Source of the DNA: Magnetospirillum sp. WYHS-4
GTDB taxonomy: Bacteria; Pseudomonadota; Alphaproteobacteria; Rhodospirillales; GLO-3
Direction: 5' to 3'
DNA: 44,305 bases
Assembly: GCA_039908345.1 (NCBI GenBank)
Contig: JAMOBD010000019.1
Span: forward strand, 1 to 44,305
The translations under genes and the position numbers were made by a program. A model generated the notes under the pieces. It was not told where the DNA came from, searched no databases, and worked only from the letters and a program-made list of their open reading frames with translations. How positions within the stretch are numbered: the first letter of the stretch is position 1; each line of letters begins with the position of its first letter. Below are positions 33,018-40,904 of this stretch, one piece after another.

Positions 33018-33825
33018 CCGTCCGGTGGCCCTGGTGATCGTGGGGCACGGCTCCGCCAAGGCGCCCGACAGCAGCCGTCCGACCCGCGAGCATGCGGAAA
33101 CCCTGCGCCGTCTTGGCCGGTTCGCCGAGGTTCACGTCGCCTTCTGGAAGGAGGAACCCTTCCTCAAGGACATCCTCGCCCGGGTGGTGTCACCCGAGGT
33201 GCGCATCGTGCCCAACCTGGCCTGCAAGGGCTATATTACCAGCGAGGTGATCCCGCGCGAGATGGGGCTGGCGGGGCCGGTCACCGAACGGGACGGCAAG
33301 CGGATCGTGCTCTGCGATCCCGTCGGCACGCATCCGCGCCTCGCCGAAGCCGTCGCCGCCTGCCTGCGCGCCCTGGCGGAAGGGGAAGGCCTGGCGGCCT
33401 CCGAACTCTGCCTGATCCTGGTCGGCCACGGCAGCGGTCGCAATCCGGAATCGGCGATCCAGACGCGGGCGGTGGCGGAACGCCTGGCGGCCACCGGCCT
33501 GGCCGCGGAGGTGCGTAGCGCCTTCCTGGAACAGGAGCCCCACATCCGGGATTGGGCCCGCCTGACCGCCGCCCCGGCGGTGGCGGTGATGCCCTTCATG
33601 ATTTCCAACGGCCTGCACGGGGCGGAAGACATTCCCGCTTTCCTGGGCCTCGATCCCGGCTCTCCCGAGTTGCGCCGGCTGGCCGCCGCCGGCACCCCCG
33701 CCGGCCCCTATCGCCTCCCCGGCCGCCGCCTTTGGTACCTGCGCGCCATCGGCCACGACCCTGCGGTGACGGAGATCATCGCGGAATTGGCGGGAGCCAA
33801 GTTGCCCGGGACAAATGTCATTTAG
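33010..33825 (+). CDS. cbiX: CbiX-type sirohydrochlorin chelatase (two-domain)
   Basis: This 271-residue protein has two repeats of the chelatase start: LVIVGHGSAKAPDSS near residue 8-22 and LILVGHGSGRNPESA near 136-150. MPFMISNGLHGAEDIP is the metal-site region. It inserts iron (siroheme) or cobalt into sirohydrochlorin; within a dsrN-cobA-cbiX unit iron is the likelier metal. The C-terminus ...ELAGAKLPGTNVI differs from the duplicated copy downstream, which ends ELAGTG. The last seven residues therefore seem to derive from the inserted DNA. Confidence 0.88.
   Translation: MADRPVALVIVGHGSAKAPDSSRPTREHAETLRRLGRFAEVHVAFWKEEPFLKDILARVVSPEVRIVPNLACKGYITSEVIPREMGLAGPVTERDGKRIVLCDPVGTHPRLAEAVAACLRALAEGEGLAASELCLILVGHGSGRNPESAIQTRAVAERLAATGLAAEVRSAFLEQEPHIRDWARLTAAPAVAVMPFMISNGLHGAEDIPAFLGLDPGSPELRRLAAAGTPAGPYRLPGRRLWYLRAIGHDPAVTEIIAELAGAKLPGTNVI
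33628..33794 (+). repeat. Direct repeat, left copy (3' end of cbiX)
   Basis: This 167-base stretch, from GACATTCCCGC to GAATTGGCGGG, is repeated at 34498-34624. The copies differ by about two substitutions and by a 40-base deletion in the right copy. The left copy is the functional end of cbiX. The pair brackets the brnTA module. Confidence 0.9.
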
Positions 33826-33849
33826 CCAATTTCGCAATCCTAATTCCGA

Positions 33850-33878
33850 TTGTGTCATGTGCGGCATTGCCGTATAAT
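33850..33878 (+). promoter_or_regulatory. Promoter of brnTA, giving a leaderless message
   Basis: TTGTGT (33850-33855), 17 bases, TATAAT (33873-33878). The -10 box is perfect. Only 6 bases separate it from the brnT ATG at 33885, so transcription should start at or next to the A of the start codon. Confidence 0.75.
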
Positions 33879-33884
33879 GCGGCC

Positions 33885-34160
33885 ATGCGGATCGCTTGTG
33901 ACCCCGAAAAGGATTCCGGGAACCTGAGCAAGCACGGCGTATCCCTGGCCTTTGGGGCGGAAGTGCTCGCCGACGCCGACAGGTTGGACATTCTGGACGT
34001 GCGATTCGACTACGCCGAGAAGCGTTTCGTCACCTACGGCCAAGTCGAGGGGCGCGTCTGGGTCTGTGTGTTCTCCCTGCGCGGCGAGGTCCATCGCATC
34101 ATCAGCGTGAGGAAGGCCAATGAACGCGAAACACGACGCTACCGGGAAACCCCGCGGTGA
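33885..34160 (+). CDS. brnT: BrnT-family toxin
   Basis: This 91-residue protein has the BrnT pattern. CDPEKDSGNLSKHGVSLAFG corresponds to the family W-D-x-x-K-x-x-x-N-x-x-K-H-G-V-x-F. EKRFVTYGQVEGRVWVCVF is the central strand pair, and IISVRKANERETRRY is the C-terminal catalytic end. BrnT toxins are RelE-like RNases that stop growth. The Trp/Phe normally before DPEK is Cys5 here. There is no ribosome binding site, in keeping with a leaderless start. It overlaps brnA by 41 bases. Confidence 0.88.
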   Translation: MRIACDPEKDSGNLSKHGVSLAFGAEVLADADRLDILDVRFDYAEKRFVTYGQVEGRVWVCVFSLRGEVHRIISVRKANERETRRYRETPR

Positions 34161-34410
34161 ACCGGATGCCGATGCGCCGCTTACCGACGACGAGTTCGAA
34201 CGCGGATACGGGGCGATGCTGGCTCGCCGCGCCCGCGCCGCCACCGGCTTGTCGCAGAACGCCTTCGCCGCCCGCTTCGGCATCCCCGCCGGCAGCTTGC
34301 GCGACTGGGAGCAGGGGCGCCGGACTCCGGACGCGGCGGCGCAGAGCTACCTGCGCGTCATCGCCCGGATGCCGGACGTGGTGGCCAAGGCCCTGCACGA
34401 CGCCGCGTGA
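34120..34410 (+). CDS. brnA: BrnA-type antitoxin with helix-turn-helix
   Basis: This 96-residue protein has an acidic N-terminal part (EPDADAPLTDDEFERGYG), which would bind the toxin, followed by an HTH domain LSQNAFAARFGIPAGSLRDW and EQGRRTPD. Such antitoxins neutralise BrnT and repress their own promoter. The ATG has GTGAGGAAGG upstream, inside brnT. The HTH is closer to the XRE type than the ribbon-helix-helix seen in the original BrnA, so it may belong to a variant subfamily. Confidence 0.82.
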   Translation: MNAKHDATGKPRGEPDADAPLTDDEFERGYGAMLARRARAATGLSQNAFAARFGIPAGSLRDWEQGRRTPDAAAQSYLRVIARMPDVVAKALHDAA

Positions 34411-34497
34411 GCTTGCGCGGCAATGGCAGGAAGATGCTGCAGGTTGACGCTGGACGAAAAGCGACGGAAATCCATCCGGGCGTTCGAACTTGCGGTG

Positions 34498-34624
34498 GAC
34501 ATTCCCGCCTTCCTGGGCCTCGATCCCGGCTCTTCCGAGTTGCGCCGGCCGCCCGCCGCCTTTGGTACCTGCGCGCCATCGGCCACGACCCTGCGGTGAC
34601 GGAGATCATCGCGGAATTGGCGGG
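34498..34624 (+). repeat. Direct repeat, right copy (cbiX 3' fragment, pseudogene)
   Basis: This 127-base copy of the cbiX end has lost 40 bases after GTTGCGCCGG, which breaks the frame. Past the deletion the cbiX frame resumes (RRLWYLRAIG...IIAELAGTG) and ends with TAA at 34632-34634. This ending probably preserves the original cbiX terminus. Confidence 0.88.
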
Positions 34625-34670
34625 CACGGGTTAACGGGATATTTACCTTCCCCGGCTATGTCTAAGGACC

Positions 34671-34892
34671 ATGGGACGCCTCGATCCGCATCCGCATCTG
34701 GCCGACGTGGTCCAGTCCGCCGAACTCCTGATCCGGGAACACGGCGGCGATGCCGCCCTGGTGGCCGAAATGCAGGCCGGTGCCCGGCTGCAGGCGGGAG
34801 ACATGGCCGGATATCGCACATGGAAGCGCATCGAGCTGCTGGTCGACAGCCTCAGTGGCGGTCTGGCTCCGCACGCGCCGCTGCATCCCTGA
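34671..34892 (+). CDS. 73-residue protein of unknown function
   Basis: The frame encodes MGRLDPHPHLADVVQSAELL and further helical, charged sequence up to LLVDSLSGG, then APHAPLHP. A TAAGGA site precedes the ATG. No signal, membrane segment or known motif is seen. Two predicted amphipathic helices (about residues 10-24 and 28-58) make a small helical-hairpin protein plausible. It lies just outside the duplicated cbiX fragment and its end overlaps the convergent membrane-protein gene by 41 bases. Confidence 0.6.
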   Translation: MGRLDPHPHLADVVQSAELLIREHGGDAALVAEMQAGARLQAGDMAGYRTWKRIELLVDSLSGGLAPHAPLHP

Positions 34893-36204
34893 ACCGGGAC
34901 AGGCCGATCGCCACCACCACCACCGCCACCCAGACGATCCGCCCCTGATAGCGGTGGTTCGGATTCGACAGGGCGCCGCAGATGAAGGCATTGCCCAGCA
35001 GGGCCAGCAGCAGAGTCGCGGCCAGGGCGAAGGAAACCCGGTCGCGCCGCCGCCAACTCCAGACGAGCAGCGGAAACAGGGCCAATTGCGCCGCCGCCAG
35101 GAAGGGGATGTGGAACCAGTTCATCTCGCGGAAGGAGATGCCCTTTTCCTGCCGGGCGGCCGATACGGCCTTGGCCTCGTTCGGATAGTATTGGCGCATC
35201 ACGTCGCCCACCATCCAGCGCATGGAGATGATGCCGTCACCGGTCCGGAACATCACCAGTTGTTCCGCCGTCAGGACCGCCAATGCTCTCGCGTGCAGCA
35301 GCGGATAGCGGCGGATGCTCTCCCGAATGATGACCTGAGCCTCTCCCTGCAAGCCTTCCCAGCCTCCCAGCTTGTGGATGACCGAGAGGCCGTGCCAGAG
35401 AAAGTCGTTGGCCAAAGGCGGCAGGTCGTCCTTGTAGGGGCAGAGCTTGAATTCTTCCGCCCTGGTCGGGCAGACGTCGTCCAGAAACCGCTTGGCGATG
35501 CCGTCCTGGACCAGACGGGCCAGCCACAGCATGTGGGTCGGCTGGGCGAGGAAGGGGCGGCCCTGGGTGACCCAATGGGTCGCCACGATGAAGCCCAGGG
35601 CCAGGACCACGGTCAGGGCCGGTACCCCCAGGCGGGGCCGGAATTCGGGCCAGCGGCGGCGTAGCGCCAGACGCAGCAGGCCCAGGGACAGGATCAGTCC
35701 GACGACCAGCCCGACGTGGGAAGTGTGAACCGCCGTTCCCGCCGTGACCAGCGCGACCAGAAGCAGGCGGCGCCAAGCCGGCAGATCCTCGCGGCCGAAG
35801 GCCAGAACCATGAAACCCATCACCACCGGGCCGGTGAACGCGTCCGGCATGAGCTGGCCGGTGAACCAGGGCAGGCCGGTGCAGAGGGTCAGCAACAGGG
35901 CGACTTGCGGCACCAGCCACTCGGTCCGGCCGGGAACGAAGGCCTCCAGCGCCTCGTGGAGAACGTAGGCGGTCGCCAGGCATTGGAAGAGAATGACGGC
36001 CCACAGGCTGCCGGCCAGCTTGCCCAGGGTGGTGACCACCGCATAGGCCGCCGTGCGATAGGCCGGCAGGTCTTCCCAGTCGAAGGGCAGGTAGATGTAG
36101 TCGACGCTGTCGTAGTAGAGCAGCACGTAGCCGTTCCACAGCGCCGCTCCCAGGAACAGCAGGGTCGCCAGCGCGCCCGGCAACAGCCGGGCCGCCGCCG
36201 TCAT
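34852..36204 (-). CDS. Multi-pass membrane protein, probable polytopic glycosyltransferase
   Basis: This 450-residue protein has about ten membrane segments (from LLPGALATLLFLGAALWNG near residue 8 to RIVWVAVVVVAIGLSRF at the end). A large soluble loop at about residues 220-340 contains three Cys (DVCPTRAEEFKLCPYKDD and NAFICG at the end). No GT-C motif could be fixed. It overlaps the upstream GT2 gene by 4 bases, so it may use the polyprenyl-linked sugar that enzyme makes, as in GtrABC-like or ArnT-like systems. Function is inferred from context only. Confidence 0.75.
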   Translation of the reverse strand: MTAAARLLPGALATLLFLGAALWNGYVLLYYDSVDYIYLPFDWEDLPAYRTAAYAVVTTLGKLAGSLWAVILFQCLATAYVLHEALEAFVPGRTEWLVPQVALLLTLCTGLPWFTGQLMPDAFTGPVVMGFMVLAFGREDLPAWRRLLLVALVTAGTAVHTSHVGLVVGLILSLGLLRLALRRRWPEFRPRLGVPALTVVLALGFIVATHWVTQGRPFLAQPTHMLWLARLVQDGIAKRFLDDVCPTRAEEFKLCPYKDDLPPLANDFLWHGLSVIHKLGGWEGLQGEAQVIIRESIRRYPLLHARALAVLTAEQLVMFRTGDGIISMRWMVGDVMRQYYPNEAKAVSAARQEKGISFREMNWFHIPFLAAAQLALFPLLVWSWRRRDRVSFALAATLLLALLGNAFICGALSNPNHRYQGRIVWVAVVVVAIGLSRFRDAAARAEPDRH

Positions 36205-37211
36205 CGGCCTTCCTCCGGTCCCCGGTCCCCGCCGTCCGCGACACCGTAGGTATGGCGGATGATGAAGAGCGGCCGCCCTTTCACCTCGTCGAAGACGCGG
36301 CCCAGGTAGTCGCCCAGGATGCCCAGGCTGAGCAATTGCACGCCACCCAGGAACAGCACCGTCACGATGATCGATTCGTAGCCCGGCACGTCGATGCCGA
36401 ACAACAGCACCCGCAGCAGCCGCACGACGATATAGAGGAAGGCGAAACCGGAGATGATCGCCCCCACCACGCTCCACATCATGAGCGGGAAATTGGAAAA
36501 GGCGGTCAGGCCGACGAACGCGAAACGCAACAGGCGCACGAAGCCCCACTTGCTCTCGCCCCCGGCCCGGTCTTCCTGTTGATAGAGGATGCCGGTCTGG
36601 CGGAAGCCCACCCAGGCGAAGATGCCTTTCATGAAGCGATTGCGTTCCGGCATGGCGTTGATGGCGTCGACCACCTTGCGGTCCATCAGGCGGAAATCGC
36701 CGGCCTCGCGCGGCAAGGGCACGTCGGACAGGCGCTCGAACAGGCCGTAGAAGCCGCGGGCCAGCACGCGATGCAGCGCCCCTTGCCCCTTGCGGCGGTC
36801 GCGCACCGCATAAACCACGTCGAAGCCTTCGCGCCACTTGGCCAGCATGTCGGCGATGGCCTCCGGCGGATGCTGCAGGTCGGCGTCCATGGGGACCACC
36901 ACCCGGCCACGGGCCACCGACAGGCCGGCCGACAAGGCGTTCTCCTTGCCGAAGTTGCGCGACAGGTCGACCACCCGGAGGCGGGGCTCTTCCTTCTGGA
37001 GCGCCAGCAGGCGGGCCAGGGTGTCGTCGCGGCTGCCGTCGTTGATGCAGACCGCTTCCCAGGACATCCCCAGGGCGTCGAGGGCGGGGACCAGGCGCTG
37101 GAACAGGGCGTCGACGTTGCGGCTTTCGTTGTAGCAGGGGATGACGACGGACATGTCCGGAGGCGGCGATGTCGCCACCGAATCCGTCCCGTTGCGCTCC
37201 TCGGTCGACAT
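36201..37211 (-). CDS. GT2 family glycosyltransferase (DPM1/GtrB/ArnC type)
   Basis: This 336-residue protein has the GT-A domain first: MSVVIPCYNESRNVD, VCINDGSRDDT and the metal motif MDADLQHPPE. DLSRNFGKENALSAGL lies between the last two. FVVYAVRDRR-like sequence and GESKW (catalytic region) follow. Two C-terminal membrane segments come last (FPLMMWSVVGAIISGFAFLY and SIIVTVLFLGGVQLLSLGIL). Such enzymes move a sugar from UDP or GDP to undecaprenyl or dolichyl phosphate. The start ATG 37211 has GGGGAGCG upstream; a TTG at 37268 is possible but weaker. Confidence 0.92.
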   Translation of the reverse strand: MSTEERNGTDSVATSPPPDMSVVIPCYNESRNVDALFQRLVPALDALGMSWEAVCINDGSRDDTLARLLALQKEEPRLRVVDLSRNFGKENALSAGLSVARGRVVVPMDADLQHPPEAIADMLAKWREGFDVVYAVRDRRKGQGALHRVLARGFYGLFERLSDVPLPREAGDFRLMDRKVVDAINAMPERNRFMKGIFAWVGFRQTGILYQQEDRAGGESKWGFVRLLRFAFVGLTAFSNFPLMMWSVVGAIISGFAFLYIVVRLLRVLLFGIDVPGYESIIVTVLFLGGVQLLSLGILGDYLGRVFDEVKGRPLFIIRHTYGVADGGDRGPEEGR

Positions 37212-37274
37212 GGCGCTTCTCGCTCCCCGCTTGACCGCCGCGCGGATCTTGCGTCCGATCGCTGGCAATCCCTG

Positions 37275-37296
37275 ACCAAGGTTATATAGACTTGGT
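37275..37296. promoter_or_regulatory. Dyad ACCAAG-N10-CTTGGT around a TATATA box
   Basis: A perfect 6-bp inverted repeat with a 10-base spacer (GTTATATAGA) lies between the divergent GT2 and deacetylase genes. The enclosed TATATA could be a -10 element, so a bound regulator would control one or both genes. This is a pattern only. Confidence 0.4.
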
Positions 37297-37322
37297 GAGG
37301 TTCGGCAAGGCGGATTGAACGG

Positions 37323-38171
37323 ATGTCCCTCGTACCCTTCACCCTCAGTGCGGACGATTACGGCCTGGCGCCCGGCATCGGCTTGGCCATCCGCGACCTG
37401 ATCTTACGGGAACGCCTGCCGGCCACCGGTTGCATGGTCGGAGGCCCGTTTTGGCCGGAGGAGGCGGCGCGGCTGCGGCCGCTGGCCGGCCGATGCGACG
37501 TCGGCCTGCACCTGACCCTGACCGACCAGGCGCCCTGCGGCCCCCTGCCCCGTCTGGCCCCGGACGGCCGCCTCCCCCCCCTGGGAGAATTGCTCAGGCA
37601 GGCCCTTCTGCGCCGGCTGGACGTCGCCGAAGTCCGCACCGAGATCGGCCGGCAAGTCGACCGCTTCGAGGAATTTTTCGGCGCCCCGCCGGCTTTCGTC
37701 GATGGCCACCACCATGTCCACGTCCTGCCGGGAATCCGCGAGGTCCTGGCCGATGTCTATGAACGCCGCCTGCGCCGCACCGGGACCCGTGTGCGCCGCT
37801 GCACCCAGCCTCTTGCGGACATTTTGCGCGTCGGGGTGGCGGTCAGGCGGTCCCTGGTCATCGCCGCCCTGGGCGACGCCTGGACGCGGCGCAGCCTGGC
37901 GGCGGGCATGCCCGGCAACCGCCATTTCCGGGGCGTGCGCGACTTCCTGCCTTCGGAATCCTACCCGGACCTGTGCGCCGCCTGGCTGAAGGGCTTGCGG
38001 CCCGGCACCCTCGTCATGTGCCATCCGGGCCTGGTGGACGAGGCCTTGCGGGCCGTCGAAACCCTTACCGACAGAAGGGAGGAGGAATACGCCTTCCTGA
38101 AAAGCGAGGCGTTCCAGGACCTGCTCGCCCGCAGCGGAACGCGGCCGGTGCGGCTGAGCGAGCTGGAGTGA
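37323..38171 (+). CDS. ChbG/HpnK family polysaccharide or glycolipid deacetylase
   Basis: This 282-residue protein of the YdjC fold has the metal-binding SADDYGLAPGI (Asp11, Asp12), VGLHLTLTDQ (His near 62), and the family motif VDGHHHVHVLPGI (about 127-139). LVMCHPGLVD is the C-terminal catalytic His region. Members remove acetyl groups from chito-oligosaccharides (ChbG) or act in hopanoid tailoring (HpnK). Next to a GT2 enzyme, lipid-linked sugar modification is plausible. There is no signal peptide. Confidence 0.88.
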   Translation: MSLVPFTLSADDYGLAPGIGLAIRDLILRERLPATGCMVGGPFWPEEAARLRPLAGRCDVGLHLTLTDQAPCGPLPRLAPDGRLPPLGELLRQALLRRLDVAEVRTEIGRQVDRFEEFFGAPPAFVDGHHHVHVLPGIREVLADVYERRLRRTGTRVRRCTQPLADILRVGVAVRRSLVIAALGDAWTRRSLAAGMPGNRHFRGVRDFLPSESYPDLCAAWLKGLRPGTLVMCHPGLVDEALRAVETLTDRREEEYAFLKSEAFQDLLARSGTRPVRLSELE

Positions 38172-38188
38172 CGCCGTTCGCCCGTTCC

Positions 38189-39619
38189 TTACCCGCTCCG
38201 GGGCTTGACGCCGCCCTTGCGCCCCAAGCGGAACCCAACCCGATAGAGGTCGGGCATGTCGACGCGGCCATCCTTCTTCACGGTCAGGATTCCCAGCCGC
38301 ACCAAGTCTTCCCGAATGCCGTCCCACCCTCGCGCCAAGTGTTCCGGCGGCAAGCGCTGTTCACTTGTCGGAAGGCCCTGCGGCATACTCTCCTTCCAGC
38401 GATTCTCAATAAGAGAATAATCGCAGGGGACGTTCACTCCCCCGAGCGGCGACATTGTATCCTGTACCCACGGATAGTCTTCCGCAACCTCGGCGACACG
38501 GATTTGCGATGCCTTCTGGATGCCGCGCTTGATGCTCTCGTAATGGAGGGCCAAGTCATGGCTCCCGTATCTGTCCCTGGAGTCCTCGGCCGCCTGGAAA
38601 ATCGCCGCCAGGAACGAACGGGGCGAGGTCTGTCCCCGCCCATCGGCCAGATGGCCGACGGACCATACATAGGGAATCCCTCGCCTGCGGTCCCGTCCCA
38701 TCCAGGGACCGGCCAGCTTTTCGAACAAGGCCCGCAATACAGCGTCCCGCTTGCTTTCCTCCGGCAGCGGATAGAACTCATCCGTGAACCCATCCGTCAA
38801 GCGCAGGGGGGCCGAATCGTGAAGCTTACGCAGGATCTCGCCATGTCCATCCGGGGCGTTGATCAACCGCTGCCACAACAGGCCATGCAAGTCGTGCTGT
38901 GCCCAGGTCAATTCCGTCTTCGTGGCCAGCAGCTTCGACGCATCCGGGAAATCGGTCACGGTGCGCTCCAGTTGATCTTCCCGCAAGAACACCTTGGCAT
39001 GCAGGCGAGGGAAGGATTTTAGCCAAAGCGCCGCCCGCAGCACGCCGCGCACCACATCGTCCATGGCGGTCCAGTCGTTGCCGGTACGGTCGAGGGCGTC
39101 GAACACGATCAGGCCGAAACGTTCCTTCTCCGCGAAGAGGGCAACCGACCGCTTCATCAAGCGGGCGACTTCTTCGGGACTTTCCTTGATCCAGGCGACT
39201 GTTTCCTCCCAGGTACGATGGTTCAAGGGCTCGGAAACCACCCCGGCAAGCCAGCGCACGACCACCGCCCGCCAGATGTCGTAGGGATCGCTGCCGTTAC
39301 TTCTCATCTGGGCGAAAACGTCGGGGTTCGGGTAGCTGTCGATATCCTCGCCGACGGAAAACCCGATGCGAACGTCGGTCCGATCCAGGTCCGGGACGGC
39401 GGCACGCATCGCCTTGCGCAGGTCGGGAGAGCCCAGGGCTGCGGCCCAGAAGGATTTTCCCACCCCCCGCCCACCTTGGATGAGGCTGGATTCGAAGCGC
39501 AAGGCCTTGATATGCGACGGCGGAATGTAGAGCGTGGCGGGGCACGGCGCCTTTCCTTCGGCGACGATCTCCAGCGGAGCCGCGATAATGGCCTGGCGAA
39601 CCGCCGCCGCATCACTCAT
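38189..39619 (-). CDS. P-loop ATPase, third gene of the KGGVGR cassette
   Basis: This 476-residue protein has Walker A GGRGVGKS (residues 49-56) and a Walker B-like strand FGLIVFDALDRTGNDW. A helical region with conserved-looking LHAKVFLREDQLERTVTDF follows. The last 60 residues (GWDGIREDLVRLGILTVK) look like a winged helix. The overall plan is that of a STAND- or KAP-like conflict ATPase, but I recognise no named family. The ATG at 39619 lies inside the end of the ParA-like gene (8-base overlap), so the two are translated together. Confidence 0.8.
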   Translation of the reverse strand: MSDAAAVRQAIIAAPLEIVAEGKAPCPATLYIPPSHIKALRFESSLIQGGRGVGKSFWAAALGSPDLRKAMRAAVPDLDRTDVRIGFSVGEDIDSYPNPDVFAQMRSNGSDPYDIWRAVVVRWLAGVVSEPLNHRTWEETVAWIKESPEEVARLMKRSVALFAEKERFGLIVFDALDRTGNDWTAMDDVVRGVLRAALWLKSFPRLHAKVFLREDQLERTVTDFPDASKLLATKTELTWAQHDLHGLLWQRLINAPDGHGEILRKLHDSAPLRLTDGFTDEFYPLPEESKRDAVLRALFEKLAGPWMGRDRRRGIPYVWSVGHLADGRGQTSPRSFLAAIFQAAEDSRDRYGSHDLALHYESIKRGIQKASQIRVAEVAEDYPWVQDTMSPLGGVNVPCDYSLIENRWKESMPQGLPTSEQRLPPEHLARGWDGIREDLVRLGILTVKKDGRVDMPDLYRVGFRLGRKGGVKPRSG

Positions 39620-40904
39620 GACTTTCCCTCCCCAGGAGAACGACATTGCCGATGCCATCGACAAGCGGCCCGAAAACGGCTCTCACCTCCTCTGGGTCCA
39701 CCGCTTCGAGGCGCGCATGAATGGACCGGAGCGCCGCGAACCCGCGATGCCAGCGGACGCCCCAAGGGAAGTGCGGGGCACCTTCGTCGGTTTCCTCGAA
39801 GCTCCATTCCCCCCCGACAGCATCCGCGGGTATTTCCTCGTACAGGTTGTCCGCGAACAGTTCGTAGCCTCGTTCGCGCAGGCCCTCGAAGTACTCCGCA
39901 GCGCCCAATTCCGGAATCATCGCGCCCACCAACTGCAATCGCTCGCGGATGGTCTGCGCCACACCCGACCTGAGCCAGTGCTGGAACAGGATGCGGTAGC
40001 CCGCCCAGGTTTGTTCGCCATCGATGGCGAACAGCAGAACGAGGGTGGCCCCCAGGCCGGTGACACAACTGGAAGCCACTTCGTCGATGCCTGCCCGCGA
40101 GTCGATCAGAATCACGTCAGGGAGCAAACGCGCCTCCAGCCTTTCGACCAGATCCGACAGCCGCTTCGACCAAGGCTTGTGCCCACCTTCATTGTCCACC
40201 TTGGGCATCCAGACCCGGCCGAGCTTGGACAGGTATTCGCCCGGTTCCCTGCCATACGCCGGGACAACACGAATCTCGCCGTCATGGGAGATGTCACTGA
40301 TCGCGAACATGTCTGCGAGCAAGTCGTCGCCGTTGTCCACCAGGTCTTCGACCAGCCAGTCGGCAATGCCGTAGGCCGGGCGGCGGTCCTTCGGCAATAG
40401 GGCGGAAGACAGGCCCGGCGATTCCAGGTCGATGTCGAGCACCAGAACGCGCTTGCCCGCCTGCGCCAGGGACCAGGCGCAGGCCGCCAGGGCCGTGGAA
40501 CGGCCGACGCCTCCCTTGATCGAGAAGAAGACGATGCGGGGCGCCCCTGGCGATACGGGTTCCATGGATGCCCAGTTGCCTTCCATGGCCAGCCGGTCGA
40601 CCATCCTGACGTTTTCGAAGCCTTCGAGCGGAAAGTTGGCGGCCCCGGAACAAATTACATCCGGATCGTCCTCGTACAGAATGGCCGATTCCGCCGGAAA
40701 TGCGTGCGAACCAAGCCGTTCGGCAAGATCTTCCGCGATGCTCCGCAAGATATCTTCATGGGAATGGGCGGCACGGCCGACCACAAGCCGGACCTTGCCA
40801 TTCAGGTCGCGGTTGACGTAGATCGGGCCAATCCGGGAAAGATCGCCGACATGCTTACGCAATACGTCGGCCACCTTCGGCAGGATTTGATCGAAGGTGG
40901 TCAT
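39612..40904 (-). CDS. ParA/MinD-like ATPase with KGGVGR variant P-loop
   Basis: The protein has 430 residues. Residues 1-115 are a separate domain (MTTFDQILPKVADVLRKH...). The SIMIBI ATPase core then begins with FFSIKGGVGRSTALAACAW. The deviant Walker A signature Lys130 is present, but the catalytic Lys of KGGxGK[ST] is Arg135. VLVLDIDLESPGLSS and DVILIDSRAGID are the switch and Walker B regions. FAIDGEQTWAGYRILFQHW follows. The Lys-to-Arg change is the mark of a distinct KGGVGR group. Its start overlaps the upstream gene by 4 bases. Function is unknown; association with another ATPase points to a multi-protein complex. Confidence 0.85.
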   Translation of the reverse strand: MTTFDQILPKVADVLRKHVGDLSRIGPIYVNRDLNGKVRLVVGRAAHSHEDILRSIAEDLAERLGSHAFPAESAILYEDDPDVICSGAANFPLEGFENVRMVDRLAMEGNWASMEPVSPGAPRIVFFSIKGGVGRSTALAACAWSLAQAGKRVLVLDIDLESPGLSSALLPKDRRPAYGIADWLVEDLVDNGDDLLADMFAISDISHDGEIRVVPAYGREPGEYLSKLGRVWMPKVDNEGGHKPWSKRLSDLVERLEARLLPDVILIDSRAGIDEVASSCVTGLGATLVLLFAIDGEQTWAGYRILFQHWLRSGVAQTIRERLQLVGAMIPELGAAEYFEGLRERGYELFADNLYEEIPADAVGGEWSFEETDEGAPHFPWGVRWHRGFAALRSIHARLEAVDPEEVRAVFGPLVDGIGNVVLLGRESHE

